Positions 35,241-47,200 are shown, numbered from the stretch's first letter. The stretch: DNA of 64,000 nucleotides from Sclerotiophoma versabilis (GCA_012274445.1 JAAROD010000026.1:1116001-1180000); one strand, 5' to 3'. The notes: generated by a model not told the origin, from the letters alone. Made by a program: numbers and translations.

Positions 35241-36896
35241 ATGGCAGAGTCTCCCTCCTCCCAGCACACAGGGTCCCCAGACTACGAGATCCCTCAGCAG
35301 CTGTATACACGCGCCCCAAGACGGCCCCAGGAGGACGTGCATCATCATGCACCCCTTCTGCGCAGCCAGAACCCCGGTGGGGGTGCTCCCAAACCTCGAG
35401 TCTCTGATGCTGTTCAACGCCACATCGCTGAGACTCAGAAAACTGCCCAGCTCTGGAACACTATCACTACGGCTTTTGCAACATTGGCAGACCAACACGC
35501 AGCGAGTTACACTAACCCGCAAGAAGCCAAGATTGCTGAGGAACTGCAGCAGAGAGTTATCCAGGCTCTAACCTCTCTCAATCTAAGCAACTCTCCTTCT
35601 AGCTCTCGCTGGAGCAGTGACACCAGTCACAGCAACCCCAGGAGCCAAGAGTCGGGACGCCGCTCTTGGGCGGACGTAGCCAGAGACCCCCAAAACTCAG
35701 ATAGGGGTGGCAACCAACCCCTGAACCCTGCTAGGTCTCGGCCTAGCCCGCCAGCTAAGCCAAAAGAAGACAATCGAATCTTCATATCCATCTCTAACCC
35801 AGCAACACGACTGCGACAACCCTCACCCTTTGCAGTGAGGCAGGCAATTTGCAAAAGCATAGAAGGAATCACCCTTAGAGACATACCTACGGCATCACCA
35901 ATCAACACAGGCTGGGCGATTACCCCAGCAAACCAGAGAATTCGGGAGCAACTCCTAACTCAAGAAAACCAGGGACTTCTAGTAAGGACGCTAGACGGAG
36001 ACGCGGTGAGGATCCCAGAACACTGGATCAACTACGCGGTACAAGGAGTACCCAGCTCTTTCCGGGCCCTCGACGGCACAGAACTACCGACCACTACCCA
36101 GCTGGTAGAGGAAGAGGTCTACTCGCAAACAGGCAAGCAGCCAGTCAGCTGCAGGACCTCACGGCATGGGGCGAATCAGAATGGCCTCACTACCTGGATT
36201 GTTTCATACAAAGAGCCAGTCCGTTCGTTCCAGCTCTTTGGCACCAGCCAGTTTTCAAAGAAGATCCACAAACACCCAACCATACAGCGACATAACCCAG
36301 GCTGCCAGGGCTACTGCAACGCTGCCCGCTGTACCCGAGTAGCCCGCTGTGCACAGTGCGGTGACCGTACGGATAGACACCAAGGACAGTACGGGGACAG
36401 TTGCCCCCACAAAGCTGTGTGTGCTAACTGTCACGGCCCTCATCCAGCTGGCCACTCTAACTGCCCTGCTGCCCCTCGTCGGGTTCGTGGACACATCATC
36501 AAGCCCACAAAGACTGAGATAAAGGCTATCCGTCGCGCAGGCAAGATAGCACAGCAACACCTCTACAGGACAGTTGAAGAGAGCCGTAGACAGGCTACAC
36601 TTCAGCCTGAGACTACTCCCTTAGAGGCATCAGAGACAGAGCCTCCCCGCCCTTCCACCCAGAGGCAAGTTGGAGAGGGCAGGGCTTCACTTCCTACAAC
36701 TGCTGCCTCCTACACATCCTCTTCTACTGCGAGCAGAGAAAAGAGACCAAGGCGGGCGGCCACAGGCCAGAGAAACCTTAATGTAGGACAACTGTCTGCC
36801 GGCAGCATTCGTCCACAACCAACTATCCACACTGACCCGTCCACCTCGGAGAGAGAAGACGCCAGCATGAGCGATGACCCGCCATCATCATGCTAG
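35241..36896 (+). CDS. LINE ORF1 (Gag-like nucleic-acid-binding protein, 551 aa)
   Basis: The ATG at 35241 sits in a good context (AGGATGG) after the leader. The first 200 residues are polar and Ser/Pro/Gln-rich, with a helical stretch around residues 55-115. Residues about 171-340 form a more structured part. A cluster of Cys/His residues at about 357-408 (CAQCGD..., then VCANCHGPHPAGHSNC) gives CCHC-type zinc knuckles. The rest is a basic, disordered tail. ORF1 proteins bind the element RNA and form the RNP. The stop codon overlaps the start of ORF2, so the two are probably translated from one bicistronic mRNA. Confidence 0.88.
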   Translation: MAESPSSQHTGSPDYEIPQQLYTRAPRRPQEDVHHHAPLLRSQNPGGGAPKPRVSDAVQRHIAETQKTAQLWNTITTAFATLADQHAASYTNPQEAKIAEELQQRVIQALTSLNLSNSPSSSRWSSDTSHSNPRSQESGRRSWADVARDPQNSDRGGNQPLNPARSRPSPPAKPKEDNRIFISISNPATRLRQPSPFAVRQAICKSIEGITLRDIPTASPINTGWAITPANQRIREQLLTQENQGLLVRTLDGDAVRIPEHWINYAVQGVPSSFRALDGTELPTTTQLVEEEVYSQTGKQPVSCRTSRHGANQNGLTTWIVSYKEPVRSFQLFGTSQFSKKIHKHPTIQRHNPGCQGYCNAARCTRVARCAQCGDRTDRHQGQYGDSCPHKAVCANCHGPHPAGHSNCPAAPRRVRGHIIKPTKTEIKAIRRAGKIAQQHLYRTVEESRRQATLQPETTPLEASETEPPRPSTQRQVGEGRASLPTTAASYTSSSTASREKRPRRAATGQRNLNVGQLSAGSIRPQPTIHTDPSTSEREDASMSDDPPSSC

Positions 36897-39800
36897 AACA
36901 CCCCCACAACACCCTAGCCTACGACAGGCATCAACAGCCCAGCCCACCAAGCAAACAACTTCGTGTATGCTGGGCCAATGTTAGCAGGAGCTCACCTTGG
37001 CACATCACAATACTAGAGGCGGCTTTTCAGAAGGGCATAGATGTTGTGTGTGTTCAAGAGCCTTTTACATGTGCTAACTCCAGAACTTCTACACACCCTG
37101 GCTTTACACACCTAGCACCTATCAGCACATGGGACAACCCTAATACGCCAGGATCAGCCCGCCCTAGGGTAATGACATACATCCGCAAAGGACACCGCCT
37201 ACGATACCAGGCTAGAGAGAGCCTCCACCACCCAGACATGCTCTGGGCTGTAGTAAATGGAGTGGCGATACTTAACTGTTACAGACAACCACACACCCCG
37301 CACGTTATTCAGTACGTCACACATCTTATACCTCCTCAACTCTGCCTTGTGGGAGGAGACTTTAATGCTAGACATGAATCCTTTGAGCCTACCATCACTG
37401 CAGCCAACGGAGGTGTGGAGCTAGCCGGATGGGCTGCTAGCGCTTCTATGGACTACATCGGTGTGCCAGGGCAGCCAACACACTGCGCTGGCCACGTCCT
37501 TGACCTTACCTTCTCTAACATCCCATTCGCCCACTCTGCTGTTGATGCTAGCATGCACAGCGGCTCAGACCACGAGACAATAGTAACTTTTGTGCCTCTC
37601 TCCACTCCAGGCACTCCGCACCTAGAACAGCACCACTACAGAGTCCCAGAGGCAAGCCTACCTAAGTTTACTGGGCTAGTAGAAATAGGTGTCCAAAACA
37701 TCCCAGACCCGCTTGCAACACAGGATACAGGACAACTAGATGAATGCGTCACGCTGCTCACAGAGACTATACAGCACTCCGTTCAGACAGCAGGCAAGCT
37801 CAACCGCAAGGAAGGCCGCGCTGCACCATGGTGGACCAAGGAGTGCAAGACTGCCTACCAGACCTACAAGCATGCTAGACAGCTCTGCTCTGACAGTCTA
37901 CAGGAAGAGAGACAGGCCTTCAAGACTACAGTCCGACAGGCGAAAAGGCAGTACTGGAGGCATGTCATTGACAACGCCAAGGACGATAAGGACCTGTTCA
38001 AGATCATTGCCTGGCACAAGCTCACACCAGAGAACCAGGACAGTCCTCTCATTGTCAACAACAGGACAATATCAGACCCCCTAGAGAAGGCAGAGGCCCT
38101 TCGAGAAGAAGTCCTCAACCGGTACACAGCAGAGGATGACCTTGGGCACTGCCCAGACCAGGAGAACGCAGACACCCTCCCATGGAGCACACACATCTCA
38201 CTAGAGGAAGCTGAACGAAACACGGTAGGGGTCTCAAGCACCTCACCAGGCACTGATCGCTCTACTGTGCGACTACTCCGCGCCTGCTGGGCTCAGGCTG
38301 GGGAGCTCGTACGAAGGATCTTTCAGCGATGCCTTGAGCTCAACCACTTCCCAGCACAGTGGAAGCTCGCTGAGGTAGCCATGATACCTAAGGCAGGGAA
38401 GACAGACCGAACATCACCGCGCTCCTGGAGACCTATAGCGCTTCTCTCCTGCATTGGGAAGGGACTCGAACGAACAGTGGCTAGACGAATTGCATGGACC
38501 GCCATGACACACAAGATCCTCAGCCCCCAGCATGGCGGCGCGCTTCCAAAGCGCTCTGCAACTGACCTCACTGCAGCGTTCACCCACGACACTGAAGCCG
38601 CATGGGTACTTGGAAAACATGTCACTATGGTCACCCTTGATGTCCAAGGCGCCTTTGACGCGCTCCTCAAGAACCGCCTGCTACACCGTATGGCCCAGCA
38701 GGGCTGGTCACAAAGGACCATACTCTTTGTAGACTCATTCCTCACTGACCGGAGGGTCCAAGTTCGCCTTGGCCAGGTCACCACCCCTAGCTACCCTGTC
38801 GCCTGTGGCACACCCCAAGGGTCGCCTCTCTCTCCTGTCCTGTACACGCTGTATCTAGCTGAGCTACTATCCATGGATACAGAACGGAGGTTTGGATACG
38901 CAGACGACATATGTCTATACCGGGCTTCACACTCTATGGACGACAACGTTGAGCTCCTAGCATCAGACCTGAGGCAGATCAGAGCATGGGGAGAGGCCAA
39001 CAAGGTCACTTTTGCTCCAGAAAAGCAGGAAATGATCCACCTGACCAGACAGCGGAGCAGCTATGCCCCTCCCTGTGTGGTAGATGAGCAGCTCACAATC
39101 CACCCTATCCTCCCAGGCGGAGAGCACAGCCAGCCAGCCCTGCGTTGGTTAGGAGTGTGGTTCGACCGCAGACTCACCTTTAGACGACATGTAGCCGCGC
39201 GCACTGCAAAAGCTGCCAAGGTAGCCTATCACATTCGCAGTCTGGCTAGGACTACCTATGGACCACCAGCCGGCTCCCTCCGCAAGGCTACTATTGCCTG
39301 TGTGTACCCATCGCTCCTATATGGGACCGAGTGCTGGTACAGAGGCCGCACCAAACAACCGCATACACTTAAGCCAGACAGGCCACAAGAGGTCAGCGCC
39401 TATGTTGGATGGCACGTGGCTGCTATAGACAAGACACTGGCTATAGCAGCACGGGGCATTCTACCAGCGTGGAGAACAACCCCTACAGCTGCACTCTTCC
39501 GAGATGCTGGACTGCTACCAGCAGCAGTAGCACTAGAGCAAGCTAAACTCAGATTTGCAACCCATCTACGCACCACAGATGCAGAACACCCCCTTACTAG
39601 ACGCACATCGGTACATGTAGTAAACAGGGGCGTAAAAACTGGACAACCCCAGCGAGTCAAGACTAAAGTCCAACAGATGGCATCTCTTCTACCAGAGATT
39701 CCTAGGACTACACTCATAGCCCCTCACTACTCGACTGGCTGCCGAACAGACCCGACGCTCGGCATAGACAAGAAGACTGCAGCTAAGGCTTTCAACCAAT

Positions 39801-40723
39801 GGTGGGCCCAGCTCTCACCACTAGATGTCACTATCTTCTCAGATGGCTCTGAACAGTACACCAAGGAAGGAGAAAAGCGGGTCACCTACGGCTTTGCAGT
39901 GTATCAAGACGGAAAACAACTCCAGACTGGACGCGGATCACTCCACCCTACCTCACACGTCTTTGACGCTGAGGCAATAGGAGCGTGGAGAGGCCTCCAG
40001 CATACTATAAGACAACCAGCGCTTCGCACCCGCCGAATCTGGCTGTGCATAGACAGCACCTCAGTAATTTGGTGCCTTAGGGGCGACGCACCCCCTACCT
40101 CTCAATGGGCCTTTCTGGAGTGCCATGGTGCCATGGAGACACACGACGTCTCTATCAAATGGGCCCCGGGACACCTAGGCATCGAAGGGAACGAGGCAGC
40201 AGACAGACTAGCCAACCTAGAAGCCCAGCACCCATCACCCGCAACTGGAAAAGCTGCCATGCCTACACTCTCGGGCAACAAGTCAGTCGCCCGCAAGATA
40301 CTACGGCACACACAACAGACCTGGTGGTCTGACAGGAAGACTAAGCTCTCAAAATGGTACAAGAGCTGGGACTTGGACTATGCGCCACGCAGCAGTCCAA
40401 AGGAGCTAGACCTACCAAGAGCCACCTTAGCCAGGCTACTCTCTATCCGATCTAGACATGGGGATTTCGCCTGGTATCATCGAAAGTACAGCCACAAGGA
40501 TGCAAACCTCACCTGCTCATGCGGACAGGACAAGACACCAGAGCACCTCGCGCTCTGCCGCAAGACCCTAGGGAGCTTTAGCAGATGGCCACTTCGACCA
40601 CCTATACCGCCGTCCAGCCAGGCCGATGGCCTAGCGTACACTGCAGTACTAATAAGGGAGCCAGAGGCCTTTGAAGCCTTTGTCAAACTTTCACAGTACT
40701 ACACCAAGATCTGCCCCCGCTAG
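36890..40723 (+). CDS. LINE ORF2 polyprotein: endonuclease, reverse transcriptase, RNase H (1277 aa)
   Basis: The ATG at 36890 overlaps the ORF1 stop (ATGCTAG). Residues about 25-250 are an EEP endonuclease: CVQEPF, GGDFNARH and SGSDHETI carry the catalytic Glu, Asp/Asn and terminal Asp-His. Residues about 470-770 are the reverse transcriptase with SWRPIALLSCIGKGLER, GTPQGSPLSPVLY and FGYADDICLY (YADD catalytic pair near 671). Residues about 980-1110 are RNase H with IFSDGS and WAPGHLGIEGNEAADRLAN. A CSCGQDKTPEHLALC motif near 1208-1222 is the usual C-terminal zinc-binding segment. All active-site residues I looked for are present and no stop or frameshift is seen. Confidence 0.93.
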   Translation: MLEHPHNTLAYDRHQQPSPPSKQLRVCWANVSRSSPWHITILEAAFQKGIDVVCVQEPFTCANSRTSTHPGFTHLAPISTWDNPNTPGSARPRVMTYIRKGHRLRYQARESLHHPDMLWAVVNGVAILNCYRQPHTPHVIQYVTHLIPPQLCLVGGDFNARHESFEPTITAANGGVELAGWAASASMDYIGVPGQPTHCAGHVLDLTFSNIPFAHSAVDASMHSGSDHETIVTFVPLSTPGTPHLEQHHYRVPEASLPKFTGLVEIGVQNIPDPLATQDTGQLDECVTLLTETIQHSVQTAGKLNRKEGRAAPWWTKECKTAYQTYKHARQLCSDSLQEERQAFKTTVRQAKRQYWRHVIDNAKDDKDLFKIIAWHKLTPENQDSPLIVNNRTISDPLEKAEALREEVLNRYTAEDDLGHCPDQENADTLPWSTHISLEEAERNTVGVSSTSPGTDRSTVRLLRACWAQAGELVRRIFQRCLELNHFPAQWKLAEVAMIPKAGKTDRTSPRSWRPIALLSCIGKGLERTVARRIAWTAMTHKILSPQHGGALPKRSATDLTAAFTHDTEAAWVLGKHVTMVTLDVQGAFDALLKNRLLHRMAQQGWSQRTILFVDSFLTDRRVQVRLGQVTTPSYPVACGTPQGSPLSPVLYTLYLAELLSMDTERRFGYADDICLYRASHSMDDNVELLASDLRQIRAWGEANKVTFAPEKQEMIHLTRQRSSYAPPCVVDEQLTIHPILPGGEHSQPALRWLGVWFDRRLTFRRHVAARTAKAAKVAYHIRSLARTTYGPPAGSLRKATIACVYPSLLYGTECWYRGRTKQPHTLKPDRPQEVSAYVGWHVAAIDKTLAIAARGILPAWRTTPTAALFRDAGLLPAAVALEQAKLRFATHLRTTDAEHPLTRRTSVHVVNRGVKTGQPQRVKTKVQQMASLLPEIPRTTLIAPHYSTGCRTDPTLGIDKKTAAKAFNQWWAQLSPLDVTIFSDGSEQYTKEGEKRVTYGFAVYQDGKQLQTGRGSLHPTSHVFDAEAIGAWRGLQHTIRQPALRTRRIWLCIDSTSVIWCLRGDAPPTSQWAFLECHGAMETHDVSIKWAPGHLGIEGNEAADRLANLEAQHPSPATGKAAMPTLSGNKSVARKILRHTQQTWWSDRKTKLSKWYKSWDLDYAPRSSPKELDLPRATLARLLSIRSRHGDFAWYHRKYSHKDANLTCSCGQDKTPEHLALCRKTLGSFSRWPLRPPIPPSSQADGLAYTAVLIREPEAFEAFVKLSQYYTKICPR

Positions 40724-41125
40724 CTCTTGCAGTCCTGCAACAGCAGCAAGCAATGCAGCACCTAGCAGTGGTAGGTCCAGCACAACAGCTGCAGTACTCC
40801 CCACCCGTCTACCTCTCTTACCCTTTCCCCTCACCCCTCCTCCCCCCTCTCCCTACGCGCACACATACATACTCACCCTCTCTCTCTCTCTTGGCACATA
40901 GATGCCTCAAAATGCAAGGAAATCACCTTATTGTACACACATCGCTCAGCCTCTCCAACTGGACGGGGAGCTGTAGTTCTGAAATGGTAGCAATACCCGC
41001 GCAGGCAAGAAATGCTTTCTAAGGTAGTGTGTCAGCACTGTAATTCCATAGCTTAGCACGTCGTATATGCCCTTCGGGAGGCGAGATGGCGGACTTAATC
41101 CCCATCAACAGACGTAAAATGAATA

Positions 41126-41149
41126 CCAACCAACCAACCAACCAACCAA
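41126..41149 (+). repeat. (CCAA)6 LINE 3' tail
   Basis: Six perfect CCAA units close the LINE and run directly into the right copy of the target duplication (41146-41157). Short tandem tails replace poly(A) in several LINE clades. Confidence 0.85.
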
Positions 41150-41157
41150 GGTTGTTT

Positions 41158-42741
41158 TGGGCTGATTTTCATGTTTGGTAGCAATTTTAGCATTCGCCGT
41201 ACAGATGAAAGAATTCTGTTACTGCATTAATGGAAGCCATCAAATGGGGGTATGCAATACTGAGTGAAATATTAGAGATACATTCTTAACATTTCAAACA
41301 AACCACAACATAGTCCAGCAGCTCAATAAACTAGCTGTAGCATGGACAAAGAAGCGTTGTAATAAAACAGCAAGGGGCAAAGACAAAAGAAGACGTGCCA
41401 TAACCCTGGTTAGATTCTGACATCTAGCTGCTCATGCATAGCAAGTGGTCAGGTCACTCACCTGTAGAGAGGAGAATAGATGTCTTCATAAAATGAAAGC
41501 GTTCGTATATTGGCATGTTATCATTTTTCGAGGCCGATAGGCCGCGTAGCTGTAATTACTTGTCCCAAAGTATCATCAATAACTCTCGTCAGCAGCCTAG
41601 CAAAGACAAATCGTTGAAAATCCTGTTAGCACACGTCCTTAAACAGGAATACCTGGCTGTACATCTGGCTACAGCGCTGTTCTCTCGAAGTAGAGTATTT
41701 AGACGTATTGTTGTGCGATTGTGTGGTCGAGAGTTATTGCGTGTGCAGTAGCAAGCTTTTAGAGGTGGCTATCAGTCCAAACTTTGCACGCAATAAAAGC
41801 GCCTTCCTTCGCATCCTAGAAGCTATTTTGGGCAAAACCTAGCAGTCATCGACAGCCCACCTCGTAGCAACATGCGTCGACGAACGAAGCTGAGCAAAGG
41901 CAGGACGTTGGTGCGGGAATATGTCAAGCTGCGTGCAGTCAAGCCCAGACCTGCGCAATTAAATTTCAACTGTAGTGCTGGTGCAAAACGATGGCTGCCT
42001 GGCACTACACTAATAGCGGATGGTTGTGGCTCAAGGAGGTTTGATTGGCCTGAAAGATAGAACGGACCCTGTTAAAGAAGTGCTATATCAAATGGGAACT
42101 ATCTCATTTTCGTCAAAAGCTGCTTCGAACATGCATCAGTCAGTCAGCGATATGGCTTTCGACCATGTTAAGCGCGCGTACTGCATCTACGGGATCGCGG
42201 TGATTTCGTACGTTCTGCGCATGCCAACGAGGTCTATGCCTTCAGCGGCGCCTCTAAGGCAGCTTATTGCAGCCATCGTATTCCTAGTTTTCTATTATTG
42301 TGGTTCTTCCACTGTTTTTTCGTGTCCATGCATCGGTCGAGGTATCTGCACGTGATCCGTTTTGGCCTGTTGCGCTACGTTACAGGCATACCGTGTCCGT
42401 GCATCCAACGATCGGAGTCAACCAACGATCGTTCCAACACCTTTACAGGCATTACAAAATAAGGCTGTAGAGCCACATATAATAGTTATTATAACAATCT
42501 TCTGTAGTAGAGTATTCTGTAGACATGCAATAAATATAGCCTATACAAATTGTTATAAAAGAGTTAAAGTGCGGCAACAGCGGGTGGTTAAGGATAGTAG
42601 CTCCTAGGGCAGCGTTAAAGGCTTAGGATAATTACAAGCACCTACTGCACTACATTTAGGCTTCTTTTTAGCTGCAAAAGCCTATAAAGCTATTCAATTC
42701 CCTTTTAAAGACAGTTCTATAACTTTTTAAGCGTTATAAGC
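41158..42741. other. Intergenic, grading into the AT-rich block
   Basis: Frames at 41515-41751 and 42020-42355 have no recognisable family. Composition becomes AT-rich from about 42440. No RNA gene was recognised. Confidence 0.45.
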
Positions 42742-42993
42742 TGTTAAAGTGGTACTTTCAAGCAAAGCTCGTAAGCACTATTCGTGTTGGTTCTTAGGGA
42801 TAAGCGCTGGTACAGGAAGGTCTGTAAGGGTTGGGGTTATTGCATAGTAAAACACCGTAATAATAGGGGGTAATAATAAGTAGTATAGAGTAGACTATCT
42901 AGCTTAAGAGTTAGAGTTAAGATTCTAAAGACAAACTTAATTAACTAAGTTAAACATAAACTATAAGCGTTGTGTTTCTACTAACTATATACT
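42742..42993 (-). repeat. Lightly RIP-mutated, truncated LTR of the young subfamily
   Basis: It begins TGTTAAAGTGGTACTTTC and continues with CAAGCAAAGCTCGTAAGCAC and GCGCTGGTACAGGAAGG, the R/U5 variant of the intact element. It ends after CTAACTATATACT, losing the U3 with its palindromes. Mutation load is far lower than in the neighbouring copies. Confidence 0.75.
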
Positions 42994-43741
42994 AATAAAT
43001 ATTCTATATAGGTTCTAATATTCTAGAGTTATTCTAACCTAGCATACTATAGAATATTATAAGATTTCCTAGAACACATATAATATGTTCTATTATAGTG
43101 TTCTACTAAGAGATTAGAATAGGTAGAGTTGCGTGTTATTAGTTTCTATATTACTAACCTTCTTAAAGACTATTAAGTTGTCCCTAAGTATTATTAATTC
43201 TTCCTTCTTTTATCTTCTACTATGCTGCCTCTTAAGGTTTGTAATATAAGCTTAATTCTAACGCTTTCTTTTACCTTTATAATTAGCTACTTCTTCTACC
43301 TTTTTAGCTTTAAGCTAGTCTTACTCTTTCTTCTCTTCTACCTATACTATACGCTTCTCTTCTATAATCTTCTATTTAAATAGCTTATTTATAGCAGCTA
43401 GCTTTCTTATTTCTACTTTATTTTAGCTCTTCTACTATCTTCTCTTATTCTATAATAGCTATATAAGTAAATACCTTATAGAAGACTTTAAGAGTCTATA
43501 ATATTAGAATACTATAGTACTTCTAGTACTGTTATAGGTCTAGTTACTGTACAGGTTAATTCTAATACTTCTTCTTATAGTATAGCTTCTAGTTAGTCTA
43601 GTAAATAGGTAGGGATTAGGTAGGAGTTAAGTAGTATCACGTGCCTATCTCTACTTAATCTCTACCTCTACGTACACTAGTAGGTACCCCTACCTAACTC
43701 CTACCTAGCACTAGGTACCCTAAACCTATTTACTAGCCTAC
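42994..43741 (-). mobile_element. RIP-mutated debris, possibly the C-terminus of a pogo-like transposase
   Basis: On the minus strand around 43320-43170 one frame is rich in Lys/Glu/Arg (KKVEEVANYKGKRKR, then AYITNLKRQHSRR) with only RIP-type stops, reminiscent of Fot1-type transposase tails. Near 43597-43740, AGTCTAGTAAATAGGTAGGG and ACCTATTTACTAGCCT form an imperfect inverted repeat that could be a small MITE or an element end. Assignment is tentative. Confidence 0.35.
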
Positions 43742-44231
43742 TGTTAAAGTTGTACTTTAGTTAAAAGACTGTAAGCACTAATTCTGTTAGTTCTTAGGTA
43801 TAAACAGTGCGCAGTAGATTAGGTTAGGTTATTACCTAGTAAAACACTATAATAATAGAGGTTAATAATAAGTAGTATAGAGTAGACTATCTAGCTTAAG
43901 AGTTAGGTTAAGATTCTAAAGATAAACTTAATTAACAAGGTTAAACACAAACTATAAGAGTTATATTTCTACTAACTATATACTTGCTAGGAGATAATGC
44001 TTATTAATAAGTAACTAGAGTTAGTTTAATAAAATGCACAGTATTGCTTATTAATAAGTAGTAATATATAATACTTATTAATAAGCAAGTTACGTGTACT
44101 ATACTTATTAACAAGCATGTTACGTAACTATATAAAGGGCAATTCTTCCTAGCCCTACTTCTAGCTTATAGGTAAAGGCTGTAGTTAGCTACTTAATTAC
44201 TGTGCCGCTTTGTCTGCACAGGATCGTAACA
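43742..44231 (-). repeat. 3' LTR of gypsy copy 2 (older subfamily)
   Basis: From TGTTAAAGTTGTACTTTAG to GGATCGTAACA. It is less mutated than the other LTR of the same copy and carries the old-type segment with GCGCAGTAGATTAGG where the young LTR has GGTACAGGAAGG. Confidence 0.75.
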
Positions 44232-47200
44232 CTATCCTCCTTCTCTTTTAGGTTTATTCTTAAACTATATAACTAGAATCTAGGCTTATATAAAACTAAG
44301 CTTATCTCTATATCTAGTAACTAGTATATTAAGATGTCTTCTTATACCTATAACCTTTAACTTAGTCTAGAAATTTATTAAGCTAATATTTCTGCTAAAG
44401 TCTCTTATAACTATTATTTCTTTAAAGGCTATAAGTACTATATTATACTAAATACTATAAAGAGTCTAAAGTATACTAAGTATATAAAGGCTAGAAAGCC
44501 TTATATTAATATATTATAGAAGTTACTAGATTATACTTATAAAGAGTATAAAAAGAAAGTAGAAGAAGATAAAACCTTATTAGTAACTATTATTACGCAG
44601 TTATTACAAAATAAGAAGATTCTAAAATAAGCTAAGAATTGCGCATAGTAAAAGGCGCTGTATATAGTAAATAAGATAGCTAAGTTAGAAGAACTAGATC
44701 TTACTAAGAATATAGATTATCTAGTAGTATTAATAGGTATATATACCTTACCTATAACCTAGGCTACTCTTAGGCTTATTAAGAAGTCTATTATAAACTA
44801 TAGTACTTCTATACTAATTAGTAGTAGTTTATAAAGTATATTAGAAGTTCCTATATATTTTCTAATTCTAGGTAACCTAACTACTTAACTAGGTATTAAA
44901 TACTCTTCTTAGTTCTCTAATATATTATTATTTTTTTAACTTCCTACTTATTATTACTATTAGCTTAGTAGTAGAAGTCTTTCTAGATTAGTATTCTTAG
45001 GTTAGCAGGTTCTAATAGTAAGATATAGAATACTAGATAGATCTTTATATTCTTAGGTAGCTTAAGTTAATAGTTAACTAGGCTAATTTACTTAGAAATA
45101 AAAAATAGTCTAATCTTAACCTTATCTAGTTTTTTTATTACTCTTTATATTCTAAGATTTTTTATAAGAAGATAGACTTTATCTCTCTTTTTTAGCTAAG
45201 GTACTATTTTTTATTTCTAGTTAATATATAAAATAGCTTATGCCTAAGCTTATATAATATTTTTAAGTAATTTCTAGTATACTTTCTTTAGTCTAACTAC
45301 TAAAGCTATTACTAATTCTGTCTAAATAGGATAATTAAGAGATTAAGTAAAGAGATTTAGGTATCTTCTATAGTTTATAAAGAATAGTATTATACCTATT
45401 ACTTCTAATAACTTATTATTATATATAATCTATACTATAGGTAATAGTAAGACCTAGTTATCTTATTTCTAGTTACTATAGATTTAAAGGTATATTTCTA
45501 TAGTCTAATTTATTCTTTTTATCTATCTATCTATCTATAGATAATAGGCTATAGATAGCTTTTTCTTAGTACCTAATATAGTAAGTATTATAGTCTAATA
45601 GTTTAATATAAAAAGCTTATCTCTATTACTAATAATTAATTTAGGTATTCTATAATAGCAAATAATCTAATTAATAAATACTATAGCTAGCTATTATATA
45701 GTATAGCTGTGTCTAAATAGTATTATTTTAGTATACTTAGTAAATTAGTCTACTATAATAAAGATTAAGTTATAGGTATATTCTATAATAGAGTTCTTAA
45801 AGAGTAGTAGCTGCGTAATAAAATCTATTATAATATTTATCTATAGTGCTATTAGTAGCTTTATTACTTATACTTCTCTATACTTAGCATATATACTATA
45901 CTTATTCTATTAGTACTATATATAGTTTCTAATAAACTTAGTAACTTTATCTTTTATATTAGTAAACTTATAGTATTACTTAATAAGTTCTATAGTATAG
46001 GTAATACTAAAGTGTCTATATAGCGCATTATTATAATATCTTAAGATAACTTCTTTCTAAAGTTCTTCTAGTACCTATTCTAGAATATGTTATTTCTACT
46101 AAACTTATATTACTAGGTTAAGCTACTGTATTAGTTCTAGTAACCTATTCTTATTAACTCTAAGAATAGTAAACTTATTAATTATCTTTTTACCTATAAG
46201 GTTATAGCGTTAGCTAAGTATATTTACTCTACTATTTTTCTTTTCTAGTATATACAAGATCTTAAACTTATACTAACTAAGCATTTCTAACTAGCGTACT
46301 TATTATTAGTTTAGAACCTTAGTAGTAGTAAAATATACTAAGTTCTTATAATCTATATAAATAGTAAGTTCTAAGCAGCTTTCTATATATACTCTCTAAT
46401 ACTATAATATATTAATAATAGCTATAAGCTTCTTATTATATATATTATATTATTCTTCTAGTACTATAAACCTTCTTAAATAGTAGGTAATTAGGTACTA
46501 TTAACTATCTTATTCTTAAGTAATATATACTTTTAATACTAAATCTAAGGTGTCTATCTTAAGGTATATAGGTTTACTACTTTTAAATATAATTAGTATA
46601 GAAGGCTCTATATATACTTACTTAAGTAATTAGAAAGTATTTTCTTATACTTATTTCTACTTAAAGAGTATATTCTTCTATATAAGTCTTATAAGTAGTA
46701 AGGCCTTTATATAGTAGTTCTTAATAAAGTATTAGTTAAAGTTAATAAACTTAAGAAATTTTTAAATTCTCTTAACTATAGTAGGTGTTAGCTAATTCTT
46801 TATAACCTAGATCTTCTTTTTACTTATCTTAACTCTATATCTTTCTATAATATAGCTAAGAAACTCTACTTCTTTCTTATACTATTTACACTTCTCTAGC
46901 TTTAGCCTAAGGTCTGCTATTACTAAGTATTCTAATACTTACTATATATAAACCTTATATTCTTCTAGTGTCTTACTATATACTAGGATATTATTAAGGT
47001 ATACTACTACTATAATGTCTAGGTATGCTTACAGTATATTATTAATTAGTGCCTAATATACTGCTAGTATATTAGTTAGCCTAAATAGTATAACTATATA
47101 CTTATAGTAACTATAATAGGTTCTAAATACTATTTTCTATTCTTTACTTTTCTTTATATATATAAGGTTATATACTCTGCATAAGTTAAGTATAGTAAAG

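Larger units (their letters stand above)
35093..41149 (+). mobile_element. Full-length non-LTR retrotransposon (LINE, Tad1/I-like with RNase H)
   Basis: About 6.06 kb with a 148-bp 5' leader, two long uninterrupted ORFs, a 3' UTR of about 400 bp and a (CCAA)6 tail in place of poly(A). It is flanked by a perfect duplication of up to 12 bp, as expected from target-primed reverse transcription. Order: ORF1 with zinc knuckles, then ORF2 with apurinic-like endonuclease, reverse transcriptase, RNase H and a C-terminal Cys/His motif. This matches fungal Tad1-type elements. No RIP changes are evident although neighbouring elements are heavily mutated, so it is probably recent and potentially active. 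Confidence 0.9.
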
